This document shows positions 47,773 through 57,997 of a DNA stretch of 64,000 bases, in pieces; the first letter of the stretch is position 1; every line of letters begins with the position of its first letter. Source of the stretch: Plebeiibacterium sediminum (lineage in GTDB: Bacteria; Bacteroidota; Bacteroidia; Bacteroidales; Marinilabiliaceae); the NCBI RefSeq assembly GCF_026013605.1, contig NZ_JAPDPJ010000009.1, positions 51,854-115,853 on the forward strand, written 5' to 3'. The position numbers and the translations under genes are program-made. The notes under the pieces are model-generated. The model was not told the DNA's origin. It saw nothing but the letters and a program-made list of their open reading frames with translations, and did no database searches.

Positions 47773-50313
47773 TTAGATATCAATTTCTACTATGGTTATT
47801 CCACTACCTCCATGTTGTATATGTTCATCTCTAAAACTTTTAACATGAGGCATTGTATTTAGCATTTCTCTCAGCATTTGCCTTAAAATACCATTTCCTT
47901 TACCATGTAATATTTTTACAGTTTCAACCTCACACATAACTGCGTCATCAATATGAGTTGTTACATTATGAATGGCTTCATCTGTTCTTTGACCTCTTAC
48001 ATCAATATCCGGTTTGAACACAAGTTTCTTTGTACGCACTTTTTCAGCTAAAGTTGCACCTAAACTAAGTTGATTTAAACTTCTTAAAGCTTGCTTTACT
48101 TGTTTATTACTAACCTTCTCTAATCTAGATACTTTAACGTTTGTCATCAAATGCCCAAATGCCACTAAGGCATTCTTGCCATTTACTTCCATTACCTCTC
48201 CGGGTAATGCTTGTCCCTCTAATCTTACTTTATCACCTTTTCTTATAATACCATCGTCCTTAACAACTTTAGGCTGAGATACAGTTTTTGATTTTTCAAC
48301 ACCTGACTTTTGTTCACTTTCAACAAATTCCTCTTCCTGAATTAAAGACTTCTCGCCCTTCTTCTTCTGGCGATTTTTAATTCGTTCAATCTCTTTTTCT
48401 ATTTTTTTCTTCTGCTTATCGTCCTGTTTTTCCAGACGATCTTTGAATTTATTTAAAGATTCCCTGGCTTGTTTTGTTCGTTCCTTTTCTGCCTGATTTT
48501 CTTTAATCTCCCGAATAGTACGCTCAATCTTCTTATTGGCAGAAGCCATCAGCTCTTCAGCTTCTTTTCTGGCCTCCTCAATTATCTTGTTTCGTTCCTT
48601 TTTACTATTCTCCAGTTGCTCCAGATATTTCTCATAAACATCTTCCAACTGTTTATCTTTCCTTCTGATATTATCTCTCTTCTTCTCCCAGTACCTTTTA
48701 TCACGGGCAATTTCTCTAAGGTGCTTATCAAAATTGATATGTTCCTCTCCAATTTGCTTTTTAGCCTCATCCAGTAAATCTTCTGGTAAACCAATTTTGC
48801 GTGCTATTTCAAAAGCAAAAGAACTACCTGGCTGACCGATAATCAGTTTAAACAAGGGTTTAATTTGATGCGTATCAAACTGCATGGCACCATTTTCAAT
48901 ACCATCCACACCTGATGCATAGTGTTTTAAGTTGGTATAGTGCGTTGTAATTACACCATTTAAACCTTGTTTATTAAACTCTTTTAAAACAGATTCAGCA
49001 ATTGCACCTCCGAGTGCAGGCTCTGTACCTGTACCAAATTCATCAATCAATATTAATGTTTCAGGAGTTCCATTTTTAAGGAAATACTTCATATTCAAAA
49101 GGTGAGAACTATAAGTACTCAAATCATTTTCAATGGATTGCTGATCACCAATATCGATAAAAATATGTCGGTAAACGCCCATTGTACTTCGCGAATCCAT
49201 TGGAACTAACATACCGCACTGAAACATATATTGCAATAAACCAACAGTTTGTAAACAAACAGATTTACCCCCGGCATTTGGTCCTGAAATTAGAACGATA
49301 CGTTGTTCTTTATTTAACTGAATATCCAAAGGAACCACCTCCTTTCCTTCTGCTGAATTTTGCAAATAAAGCAAAGGATGTGTTGCTTCTTCCCAATTCA
49401 CCTCAGGATGGTTAACCATCTTAGGTAAACAGGCGTTAATTTTCAGTGCAAATTTTGCTTTTGCCCTGATAAAATCCATAATTCCCAAAAACTCATAGGA
49501 AAAAATCAAATCATCAATATATGGTCTGATACTATCTGAAAATGCCAATAAAATTCTATTTACCTCTCTTCTCTCAGCATATTGTAACTCTCTGATTTCA
49601 TTGTTGATCTCAACAATTTCTGTAGGTTCAATAAAAGAGGTTTTTCCTGTTGATGACTCATCATGGATAATACCGTTTAACTTTCGTTTATTTCCTGCTG
49701 GTACAGGTATTACCGCCCGGCCATCTCTAATGGCCACATTAGCATCTGCATCAACCAATCCTTCTTTACGTGCATTACTCAATATTGAAGCCATTCTGCG
49801 CGATACGCTCGATTGCTTTTTTACAATCTCATTGCGGATTCTGGCAAGTTCAGGTGATGCATTATCTTTAATCTTACCAAATTTATTTAAGATGCCATCT
49901 ATACGTTCAAAAATATATGGATAAACCATCACCTTTGAAGCAATATCTCTTAAATATGGATAAGTATTTGACTCTTCTTTATTTTTAAAAAACCGAACAA
50001 TATCTTTTACAGAGGTCAACGAACGTCGTAAATCAAACATTTCTCGTTCTTCTAAAAATAAACCTTCAACCCTTATGCGTTGTAGCGGACCTCTGACATC
50101 AATATAATAACTGGTTGGGAATGATGTTTCCTCAACACATATCTTCTTAAATTCATTGGTTTGATTCACCCAGCGTGTTATCACATCATGTAAAGTAACA
50201 AAGCGCATCTCATCAACACGCTCCTTCCCTAATGAACTCAAACACTGCTCTTTCACCAACTCTCTGATCTTTGTAAATCGGATCTTATCTTCAAAAAACT
50301 CTGGATATATCAA
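47773..50313 (-). CDS. mutS2: Endonuclease MutS2 (recombination/ribosome-rescue ATPase)
   Basis: An 846-residue MutS2-family protein. It comprises a MutS-like core and clamp (1-310), an ABC-type ATPase with Walker A SGPNAGGKSVCL and Walker B LILIDEFGTGTEP, and a long Lys/Glu coiled coil (about 520-660). A KOW-like segment (RKGDKVRLEGQALPGEVMEV) and the C-terminal Smr nuclease domain (DVRGQRTDEA, LHGKGNGILRQ) follow. It lacks the MutS mismatch-binding domain. The family acts against recombination and, in some bacteria, on collided ribosomes. The start is a TTG giving MIYPEFF, which fits family N-termini. Confidence 0.95.
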   Translation of the reverse strand: MIYPEFFEDKIRFTKIRELVKEQCLSSLGKERVDEMRFVTLHDVITRWVNQTNEFKKICVEETSFPTSYYIDVRGPLQRIRVEGLFLEEREMFDLRRSLTSVKDIVRFFKNKEESNTYPYLRDIASKVMVYPYIFERIDGILNKFGKIKDNASPELARIRNEIVKKQSSVSRRMASILSNARKEGLVDADANVAIRDGRAVIPVPAGNKRKLNGIIHDESSTGKTSFIEPTEIVEINNEIRELQYAERREVNRILLAFSDSIRPYIDDLIFSYEFLGIMDFIRAKAKFALKINACLPKMVNHPEVNWEEATHPLLYLQNSAEGKEVVPLDIQLNKEQRIVLISGPNAGGKSVCLQTVGLLQYMFQCGMLVPMDSRSTMGVYRHIFIDIGDQQSIENDLSTYSSHLLNMKYFLKNGTPETLILIDEFGTGTEPALGGAIAESVLKEFNKQGLNGVITTHYTNLKHYASGVDGIENGAMQFDTHQIKPLFKLIIGQPGSSFAFEIARKIGLPEDLLDEAKKQIGEEHINFDKHLREIARDKRYWEKKRDNIRRKDKQLEDVYEKYLEQLENSKKERNKIIEEARKEAEELMASANKKIERTIREIKENQAEKERTKQARESLNKFKDRLEKQDDKQKKKIEKEIERIKNRQKKKGEKSLIQEEEFVESEQKSGVEKSKTVSQPKVVKDDGIIRKGDKVRLEGQALPGEVMEVNGKNALVAFGHLMTNVKVSRLEKVSNKQVKQALRSLNQLSLGATLAEKVRTKKLVFKPDIDVRGQRTDEAIHNVTTHIDDAVMCEVETVKILHGKGNGILRQMLREMLNTMPHVKSFRDEHIQHGGSGITIVEIDI

Positions 50314-50376
50314 TGTATTATCTTTTTACAAATTCTATATTTAATCTAATAACTATATGTCAACTGTACCGTATTA

Positions 50377-50388
50377 TTAGTATACTAA
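50377..50388. repeat. 12-bp perfect palindrome between divergent genes
   Basis: TTAGTATACTAA lies in the 234-base divergent region between mutS2 and the PP2C gene. It is operator-like in size, but there is no other support. Confidence 0.4.
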
Positions 50389-50547
50389 CAACAAAAACGC
50401 CGACAAAATGTGCACAAAATTAGTAAAATAATATCGCTTGTAATAAAGATTAACATATATCCGAAAATATCTTTTACTCAAATTATCAAAGTTTTACTTT
50501 ACTTGTAAAATATTAATTACGTAACTTAAGAGCATAATACTTATTAA

Positions 50548-51741
50548 ATGTTTACTCCAGAACCCCAAAAAATATTGATAGTTGATGATTCCCCGACAAA
50601 CGTCCTTATTCTGATGGATTGTTTATCTGAATACAATTGCATCTCTGCTAATTCAGGAGAGGAAGCGCTCAGGATTGCTCAAGGAGAAGACAAGCCGGAT
50701 TTAGTTTTGCTTGATATTATTATGGAAGGGATGGATGGTTATGATGTTTGTTCCATGCTAAAAACAAATTCCGAAACCAGTAGTATTCCTGTTATCTTTA
50801 TTACCGGAGAAACTGATCCGCAAAGTTTAGTAAAGGGTTTTGGCGTTGGTGGTGTTGACTTTATTACAAAACCATTTAACGTTGATGAATTAAAAGTAAG
50901 AGTATCAACGCAATTGAAATATAAAAAATCGCTGGAGGATAATGCCCGATATTTAAAGTCTATTGAAGATATATATGATACGATTACAGATAGTATGTAT
51001 TATGCCCAGCGAATTCAAAATGCCACGCTTCCTCACAAAACTTACCTTGATAATTTAATGGAGGATTATTTTGTGATTTACAAACCCAGAGATATTGTTA
51101 GCGGCGATTTTTATCTGGTAAATGAAGTGAATGATCAATTGTTATTAGTTGCTGCTGATTGCACTGGCCATGGCGTTCCCGGAGCGCTTATGAGCATGAT
51201 GAGCATGGCTTTTATTAAAGAAATTATTGCTGTTGAAAAAGTTAATTCACCTGCACAAATATTAAATAAACTAAGAAAGACAATTATCTCAACATTCTAT
51301 AGTCCGGGAACTGATGAAATATCAGATGGGTTGGATGCATCTTTGGTACTTATTGATAAAAAAAGCAATACAATGAAATTTGCAGGAGCCAACTTGCCCA
51401 TATATCTTATAAGAAAACAAGAGTTGATTGAAATTAAAGGCAACAGAATGCCTGTTGGCTCTTATCCCCGACAAACACCATTTACCTGCCATGTAATTAA
51501 TCTGCAACACAATGATTGCATTTACCTTTTTTCTGATGGGTTTGCTGATCAGTTTGGAGGAGCTCAAAACAGAAAAATGATGAATAGTCAGTTTAAGGAG
51601 GCTTTATTAAAATATCATAAGCAAAAAATGACGGATCAAAAAACCAACCTGCAACAGTTCTTTGACCAATGGAAAGGATACAACGAGCAGGTTGATGACA
51701 TTTTACTTATGGGTTACAGATACCTTAATTCAGATAAATAA
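50548..51741 (+). CDS. Response regulator with PP2C/SpoIIE phosphatase output
   Basis: A 397-residue cytosolic signalling protein. The receiver domain (1-125) has phospho-acceptor Asp56 in LVLLDIIMEGMDGYD and the lysine in ITKPFN. A short helical linker follows, then a PP2C-type Ser/Thr phosphatase (about 165-395) with the metal-binding Asp residues in VSGDFYL, AADCTGHGVPGAL, YLFSDGFADQFGG and QVDDILLMG. Such RsbU-like proteins usually control a partner-switching anti-sigma pathway, or in Bacteroidota unknown targets. No sensor kinase or STAS/anti-sigma gene is adjacent. Confidence 0.92.
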   Translation: MFTPEPQKILIVDDSPTNVLILMDCLSEYNCISANSGEEALRIAQGEDKPDLVLLDIIMEGMDGYDVCSMLKTNSETSSIPVIFITGETDPQSLVKGFGVGGVDFITKPFNVDELKVRVSTQLKYKKSLEDNARYLKSIEDIYDTITDSMYYAQRIQNATLPHKTYLDNLMEDYFVIYKPRDIVSGDFYLVNEVNDQLLLVAADCTGHGVPGALMSMMSMAFIKEIIAVEKVNSPAQILNKLRKTIISTFYSPGTDEISDGLDASLVLIDKKSNTMKFAGANLPIYLIRKQELIEIKGNRMPVGSYPRQTPFTCHVINLQHNDCIYLFSDGFADQFGGAQNRKMMNSQFKEALLKYHKQKMTDQKTNLQQFFDQWKGYNEQVDDILLMGYRYLNSDK

Positions 51742-51761
51742 AGCTTTAAATGAAGTTTTTA

Positions 51762-52589
51762 TTAAAGCTTTATGGTGTTAAGGTTTAAACCTTCTGTCTG
51801 AATTCCTCTGGTATATTTAACTGCAGGAAATCCAAAAACCATTACGTCTCCTACTTCATGATCAACAGGAATACCTAATCGTTCACGTAGTTCCAGGTCA
51901 ATATCATTAATTACCCACTTTAACATTCCGTTCCACAAGGTGCCAACCCCATGTGTATTTGCCAATAACTCAAAATAGCTTAAGGCAATAACACAATCCT
52001 CTACAGGTGTTACCGATTTTTTGGGCGAAGATGTAATTAAAACATGAGGCGCATCTCTTAAAATAACATCAATCTTTTTACTAACCCATAAACGTTTTAA
52101 ATCATTTAACATAGGCAGAAACGGATGTTTATGATTGTTTTCAAAGGCAGTATGGATTGAATCATATACCGCATCCCTGAATTTCTTTAAATCTGCTTTA
52201 TTATCTATTACAGAAAACAAAACCTGGTTATTATTATGTCCTGTTGGTGCATTAGCTGCTCCTTGTAACAAGTCACTTATCAACTCCTTGCTAAGTTCTT
52301 CATTTTTAAACTTTCGAATAGAACGTCGTGTCTTAAACAAATTCAACATGGACGATGAAGAAGGCATACCTTCTTTAACTGAGGCACTCTGGTCGGGATT
52401 TTTTCCTAGAATAGACAATGCCCCTGTTGGACAAATCGCCATACAATGCTGACACTTTAAGCAGTTACCTTCTTTTCCTGCTTTAATTTCAGGAATTCCA
52501 TTTTTTCCGTCAATGATTAATACCGGACAGTCCTGAGCACATAATCCACATTGTGTACACTTACTTTCATCTATTCTAAAATCCAACAT
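51762..52589 (-). CDS. Ferredoxin-nitroreductase fusion protein
   Basis: A 275-residue soluble protein. The N-terminal part (1-62) holds two [4Fe-4S] motifs, CTQCGLCAQDCP and CLKCQHCMAICPTGAL. The C-terminal part (about 85-270) is an FMN-dependent nitroreductase domain with FKTRRSIRKFKNEELSKEL, GAANAPTGHNNNQVLF and GVGTLWNGMLKW. Family members reduce nitro or quinone compounds, the clusters probably passing electrons from ferredoxin to FMN. It suits the low-potential ferredoxin economy implied by Rnf. Substrate unknown. Confidence 0.9.
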   Translation of the reverse strand: MLDFRIDESKCTQCGLCAQDCPVLIIDGKNGIPEIKAGKEGNCLKCQHCMAICPTGALSILGKNPDQSASVKEGMPSSSSMLNLFKTRRSIRKFKNEELSKELISDLLQGAANAPTGHNNNQVLFSVIDNKADLKKFRDAVYDSIHTAFENNHKHPFLPMLNDLKRLWVSKKIDVILRDAPHVLITSSPKKSVTPVEDCVIALSYFELLANTHGVGTLWNGMLKWVINDIDLELRERLGIPVDHEVGDVMVFGFPAVKYTRGIQTEGLNLNTIKL

Positions 52590-52796
52590 ATCACAAAATT
52601 CTTTTTCGTAAAAACAGGCGCAATGATACTAATTTATTATTGATTGACTTTAAAACTGGTTTATATTACATAACATACTATCAAACGATCAACCTGAAGA
52701 TATGACTAAACCTTTTAATTATTAGATATACATTACAGAGAAAAATATAGAAAACTTAAAAGAAAAATAACCTGTGATGATCAAAGCTTTCATTTA
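52590..52796. other. Intergenic region upstream of the nitroreductase fusion
   Basis: Left end of a 680-base gap. I see no ORF, RNA gene or clear promoter in this part. Confidence 0.4.
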
Positions 52797-52817
52797 AGTT
52801 CTGATGACATCAGAACT
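52797..52817. repeat. Perfect 21-bp palindrome
   Basis: AGTTCTGATG (52797-52806) and CATCAGAACT (52808-52817) are exact inverted copies around one A. There is no T tract, so an operator or cruciform is more likely than a terminator. Confidence 0.7.
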
Positions 52818-52871
52818 ACTTTTATCATTACAATTAATAGTACAATAAAAAGAACCTGGTGTAACTCGTAG

Positions 52872-52984
52872 TTGAATCATGGTGAAAACAGCTGAGCTTA
52901 AAGCTCACTATTCATTCACTATTGGTTCACTATTCATTCACTTCTGACTCACTTATATGTGAATGAAAACTGAATCAATAGTGT
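52872..52984. repeat. 11-bp phased repeat array with orientation switches
   Basis: Units like TCACTATTCAT start at 52905, 52916, 52927, 52938 and 52949, exactly 11 bp apart. The reverse-oriented core (GTGA/CTGA/GTGT) stands at 52959, 52970 and 52981, again 11 bp apart. TTGA, GTGA and CTGA at 52872, 52882 and 52892 form a looser inverted group before the direct units. One unit per helical turn puts all copies on the same DNA face. It cannot be coding, because 11 is not a multiple of three and stops occur. Confidence 0.8.
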
Positions 52985-53224
52985 CGATTTTATATATGAG
53001 TAATGTTATATAACCTGTTACCTTATAAAGGTGATATCGTGCTTTTATGGATCAGACATACTGAAAACATACCACTAACACATCAACATCTGATTAAGTA
53101 AGCGTGATAAAAACCTCCAGATTAAAGAATTAATAAAAGCTCCAGGGGTTCAACAAATCCACTATTTAAACATTCCTTAACAATAATAGTTTCAAATATT
53201 TAAGGCTTCTTCAGTAATAATGTC
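52985..53224. other. Non-coding stretch between the 11-bp array and the ABC-F promoter
   Basis: About 240 AT-rich bases. I see no ORF, hairpin or repeat of note. Confidence 0.4.
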
Positions 53225-53232
53225 TATTTTTG
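53225..53232 (+). promoter_or_regulatory. Promoter -7 element of the ABC-F gene
   Basis: TATTTTTG, an exact TAnnTTTG match 37 bases before the ATG. The -33 element is weak. Confidence 0.5.
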
Positions 53233-53269
53233 CGCTCCTTTTAAATGATAGAAAAAAACATTTAATTAA

Positions 53270-54883
<1,614 letters not shown>

Positions 54884-54905
54884 TACTTGCTCTAAAAATA
54901 AAATC

Positions 54906-54940
54906 AAATGCCAATCTATTTATTTAGGTTGGCATTTTTT
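54906..54940 (+). terminator. Rho-independent terminator of the ABC-F gene
   Basis: AAATGCCAATCT (54906-54917) pairs with AGGTTGGCATTT (54926-54937), with one T-G wobble, and is followed by T residues. Confidence 0.85.
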
Positions 54941-55320
54941 ATTTCTGGTTGAAAACTGCATAAATTTATATTTCAAAAAATAAACGATCCTGATATCAAC
55001 ACTTGATTAATTACTTATTTTTGCACCACTAATAATTTAACCTACACATAAGTGAACATTCAATTGCAACTTATAAATAAGATTATTTATACAAGTAATT
55101 TCTGCCATAGAACAGAATGTTCTCTACTTTCACTTTTCTTTTTAGTGATTTTTTCAGAACTGTAGTTTTTTAAGGTTTACTCAACTCACATCATTAGGAA
55201 GATATCTGAATCAGGTATCTCTCAACAAATCTTAAAAATAACATTCACAGTGTAACATGGGATTATTGTATTCTTTAAATACATTCAATACCCGAATTAT
55301 GCCTATATCATATTCTGAAA
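54941..55320. other. Long leader or intergenic region before the radical SAM gene
   Basis: About 380 bases without a convincing gene. It holds a -7 element TATTTTTG at 55016-55023, which would create a leader of roughly 290 bases. It also holds a 15-bp palindrome AGAACA-GAA-TGTTCT (55109-55123). I do not recognise a riboswitch family. Confidence 0.5.
55016..55023 (+). promoter_or_regulatory. Promoter -7 element far upstream of the radical SAM gene
   Basis: TATTTTTG fits TAnnTTTG exactly but lies about 300 bases before the ATG. No TTG is found at the correct spacing. Confidence 0.4.
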
Positions 55321-56631
55321 ATGACACCATATATTTTATATTTAAACGACGTTGTAAATAAAAACCATAAGCTGATTGAAAATTTTAAAGCTCCAGTAAA
55401 CTGGATTAACAATGGTACTGTTTATTCACTTGAAGCTGAACGAAAAGAACTATTTGATTACCTTGAAAATTCAATAAACCATTCATATAAAAACAGTAAA
55501 CCCTGGCATAAAAGCCTATCAAAAGGCTGTCAGTTATGTGCTGAAGGTTCATGGTCGTGTTTGTTTATTAATAATATATGTAATGCCACTTGTGTATTTT
55601 GCCCAACACAGCAGGATAATGATGAAACCCCGGCAACACAAGGATGTAGTTTTAATACCCCTGAGGAATTTGCTGACTATATCAACTATTTTAATTTTAA
55701 AGGAGTGAGTATTAGTGGTGGAGAACCTTTAAAAACATTTGAAAAAACAGTAGCCTATATTAAGGCTGTACGCAAACAATGCAACAAAGATATTTATGTT
55801 TGGTTATATACTAACGGCATATTAGGTACTCCTGAAATTTTTAAAACACTAAATGAAATAGGAGTTGATGAAGTAAGATTTAATTTAGGTGCCAGCAATT
55901 ACAATATAAACCTGATAAAAAATGCCAGACCATACATTAAAAATATTACAGTTGAAATACCTGCAATACCGGAGGACTATAAAAAACTAACTCAACTTCT
56001 ACCTCAGTTAATTGAGGAAGGAGTGACTAATTTAAATCTTCACCAATTGCGATTAACTCCATATAACATAGCTAAATTAGCTTCAAAACCATATACCTAT
56101 ACCCATGGCACACCTCCTACTGTTGTAGAATCGGAATTAACTGCCTTAAAGATTTTAAAATATGTATCAGAAAATCAATTGGCTATTGGAGTAAATTATT
56201 GTAACTATCATTATAAAAACAACTACCAAAAAGCAGGTTTCAGAAAGCATATATCATCTAAGTTTATTAAAGATGAATCTGAATTAACTGAATTGGGCTT
56301 CTTAAGAAAGATAACTACAGGTGGAGAAAACAATTCAATTGACCTAAATACATTGAAACTTGATCCGGAAACACATGGTAAAATAAATGTTTCCTATTCT
56401 TATTATTCATTGAGTGATACCAATGATCTAAAAAGTGAGACGGAAACATTCAATATCAACTCAAAAGCATATTATCTGAAGTCTAAAAATACAGTGAGCA
56501 ACTTAGAAACAACAAGCAGATCTTTTCTTGAAAATATGAACAATAAAACCTGCAGAGATATAGCAGACACAGCTCTTTTTAAGATTTTCCAGAAAGAGAT
56601 TATTGAGGATGAATTTCCGGAGTATTATTAA
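55321..56631 (+). CDS. Radical SAM protein of unknown specificity
   Basis: A 436-residue soluble radical SAM enzyme. The cluster-binding motif is CNATCVFC (Cys87, Cys91, Cys94), preceded by three further cysteines in KGCQLCAEGSWSC (70, 73, 80). The SAM-binding GGE motif is in VSISGGEPLKTF. The core barrel runs to about 260. Later, NYCNYHYKNNYQKAGFRKH is a conserved-looking Tyr/Cys/Lys segment, and the C-terminal 130 residues form an extra domain. It resembles pyruvate-formate-lyase-activase-like proteins of anaerobes, but I cannot name the reaction. The gene stands alone. Confidence 0.85.
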   Translation: MTPYILYLNDVVNKNHKLIENFKAPVNWINNGTVYSLEAERKELFDYLENSINHSYKNSKPWHKSLSKGCQLCAEGSWSCLFINNICNATCVFCPTQQDNDETPATQGCSFNTPEEFADYINYFNFKGVSISGGEPLKTFEKTVAYIKAVRKQCNKDIYVWLYTNGILGTPEIFKTLNEIGVDEVRFNLGASNYNINLIKNARPYIKNITVEIPAIPEDYKKLTQLLPQLIEEGVTNLNLHQLRLTPYNIAKLASKPYTYTHGTPPTVVESELTALKILKYVSENQLAIGVNYCNYHYKNNYQKAGFRKHISSKFIKDESELTELGFLRKITTGGENNSIDLNTLKLDPETHGKINVSYSYYSLSDTNDLKSETETFNINSKAYYLKSKNTVSNLETTSRSFLENMNNKTCRDIADTALFKIFQKEIIEDEFPEYY

Positions 56632-56642
56632 CCTATATATTT

Positions 56643-56679
56643 AAAGAGGCTGTCTTAAAATGAGATGGCCTCTTTTTTT
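56643..56679. terminator. Terminator between the radical SAM and phosphoesterase genes
   Basis: AAAGAGGC (56643-56650) pairs with GCCTCTTT (56668-56675), with an inner TCT/AGA pairing, and is followed by seven T. It lies between convergent genes. Confidence 0.8.
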
Positions 56680-57184
56680 ATTTGCCAAAAGATTTATTTT
56701 CTAACTCAATAACCTCTAAATCTTTTATTTCACCTTTATCCAAAACAAATCTAATGGCAGTTCGAACGGCATGAAAACCAGATAGGCCTGCTGCTCCCGG
56801 GTTTATATGTAATAAATTTAACTGATCATCGTAAATCACTTTAAGAATATGCGAATGTCCATCAATAAACAACTTTGGTGGATTCCTGAACAATTCATTT
56901 TTTACTCTCCGATCATATTTACCCGGATAACCACCTATGTGTGTAATCCAAACATCAACACCTTCGCAAACAAATCGTTCATGCTCATTTAAACACCTTC
57001 TAATAACCGCATCATCTATATTACCATACACTGCACGAGTTGGTTTAAAATCCTTCAACGCGTCCAGTACCTTTATATCTCCAATATCACCTGCATGCCA
57101 TATTTCATCACATGCAGCAAATAATTCTTTAAACTTTGGATCAAAAAAAGAGTGTGTGTCCGATAAAAGACCAATTCGTTTCAT
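56678..57184 (-). CDS. YfcE/MJ0936-type metallophosphoesterase
   Basis: A 168-residue phosphodiesterase of the calcineurin-like superfamily. The metal ligands are in order: GLLSDTHSF (Asp9, His11), HAGDIGD, YGNIDD, THIGGYPG and DGHSH. Short single-domain members such as E. coli YfcE hydrolyse phosphodiesters in vitro; the physiological substrate is usually unknown. It is convergent with the radical SAM gene and divergent from sixA. Confidence 0.9.
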   Translation of the reverse strand: MKRIGLLSDTHSFFDPKFKELFAACDEIWHAGDIGDIKVLDALKDFKPTRAVYGNIDDAVIRRCLNEHERFVCEGVDVWITHIGGYPGKYDRRVKNELFRNPPKLFIDGHSHILKVIYDDQLNLLHINPGAAGLSGFHAVRTAIRFVLDKGEIKDLEVIELENKSFGK

Positions 57185-57328
57185 TTCGCTATTTTTTATT
57201 GCCCGAAAATAGCTTAAATGTGAATATAGTTCAAAGTAAAAAGTAAAAAGTTGAATTAACGTCTTCTAAAAAACATCTCTTGCAGTAATGTGCACTCACA
57301 ATTGATATAAACACTAGCGAATTCTTCA

Positions 57329-57336
57329 TACCTTTG
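57329..57336 (+). promoter_or_regulatory. Promoter -7 element of sixA
   Basis: TACCTTTG, an exact TAnnTTTG match 28 bases before the ATG. A TTG stands 24 bases upstream, slightly far. Confidence 0.45.
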
Positions 57337-57364
57337 TTATTAGTACTAAAAATAGCATATTACA

Positions 57365-57865
57365 ATGAAAAAATTAATATTAGTCCGACATTCAAAAACA
57401 GAACAATTATACGATTACAGTAAAAGTGATTTTGAGCGAAAACTTTTACCCCGTGGACAAAAAGATGCTGAGCTTATTGCCAATCAACTAAAAGCCAAAA
57501 ACATTATTCCTGATTTATTTATCACCAGCAAAGCCAAAAGAGCAAAACAAACTGCCAAAGTTTTTGCTGAGCAATTAGGATATGACTCGAATAATATAGT
57601 AAAAGAGCAGTTTTTATATGATGGCTATACAACCGGTGAAATGCTTTCGTACATTGAAAAAATCGGTTCTCAACACGATTGCATCATTATTTTTGGGCAC
57701 AATCCGGATATTGCAAGCTTTACCACCAGATTAGTGAGCGATGATTTATGGCACTTCCCCACCAGCTGCACTACTGTAATCAATTTTAATATTGACAACT
57801 GGAAAGATATTGAAGTTGGAGCCGGTAAAATGGAATTATACTTATACCCAAAGATGTTTAAATAA
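57365..57865 (+). CDS. sixA: SixA-type phosphohistidine phosphatase
   Basis: A 166-residue histidine phosphatase. The catalytic motif is LVRHSKTE (His9 is the phospho-acceptor), followed by DLFITSKAKRAKQTAKVFA. The second catalytic His is in IIFGHNPDIASF. SixA proteins dephosphorylate phosphohistidine on proteins such as HPt domains or phosphotransferase carriers. The adjacent genes offer no obvious target. Confidence 0.88.
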   Translation: MKKLILVRHSKTEQLYDYSKSDFERKLLPRGQKDAELIANQLKAKNIIPDLFITSKAKRAKQTAKVFAEQLGYDSNNIVKEQFLYDGYTTGEMLSYIEKIGSQHDCIIIFGHNPDIASFTTRLVSDDLWHFPTSCTTVINFNIDNWKDIEVGAGKMELYLYPKMFK

Positions 57866-57917
57866 GAAAGCCTTATTTAATACTAAAAAAAGGTAAATAC
57901 GGATTCTCAACTTGATC

Positions 57918-57956
57918 AAACTAACAATACTAAAAATCAGCTCGTATTGTTAGTTT
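57918..57956. terminator. Hairpin between convergent sixA and mnmA
   Basis: AAACTAACAATAC (57918-57930) and GTATTGTTAGTTT (57944-57956) form a perfect 13-base stem with a 13-base loop. Confidence 0.75.
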
Positions 57957-57997
57957 ATTAATCTCCTTTATCCCTGTTTCTTTCTTCCTTATCCGTC

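Noticed and set aside
55052..55168. Small GTG-started ORF of 38 codons in the radical SAM leader
   Set aside because: No ribosome-binding site, no recognisable sequence, and AT-rich random composition; kept only as part of the leader description.
57225..57260. AAAGTAAAAAGTAAAAAGTT tandem before sixA
   Set aside because: Only two or three short A-rich units; likely low complexity, although similar text can flank small mobile elements.
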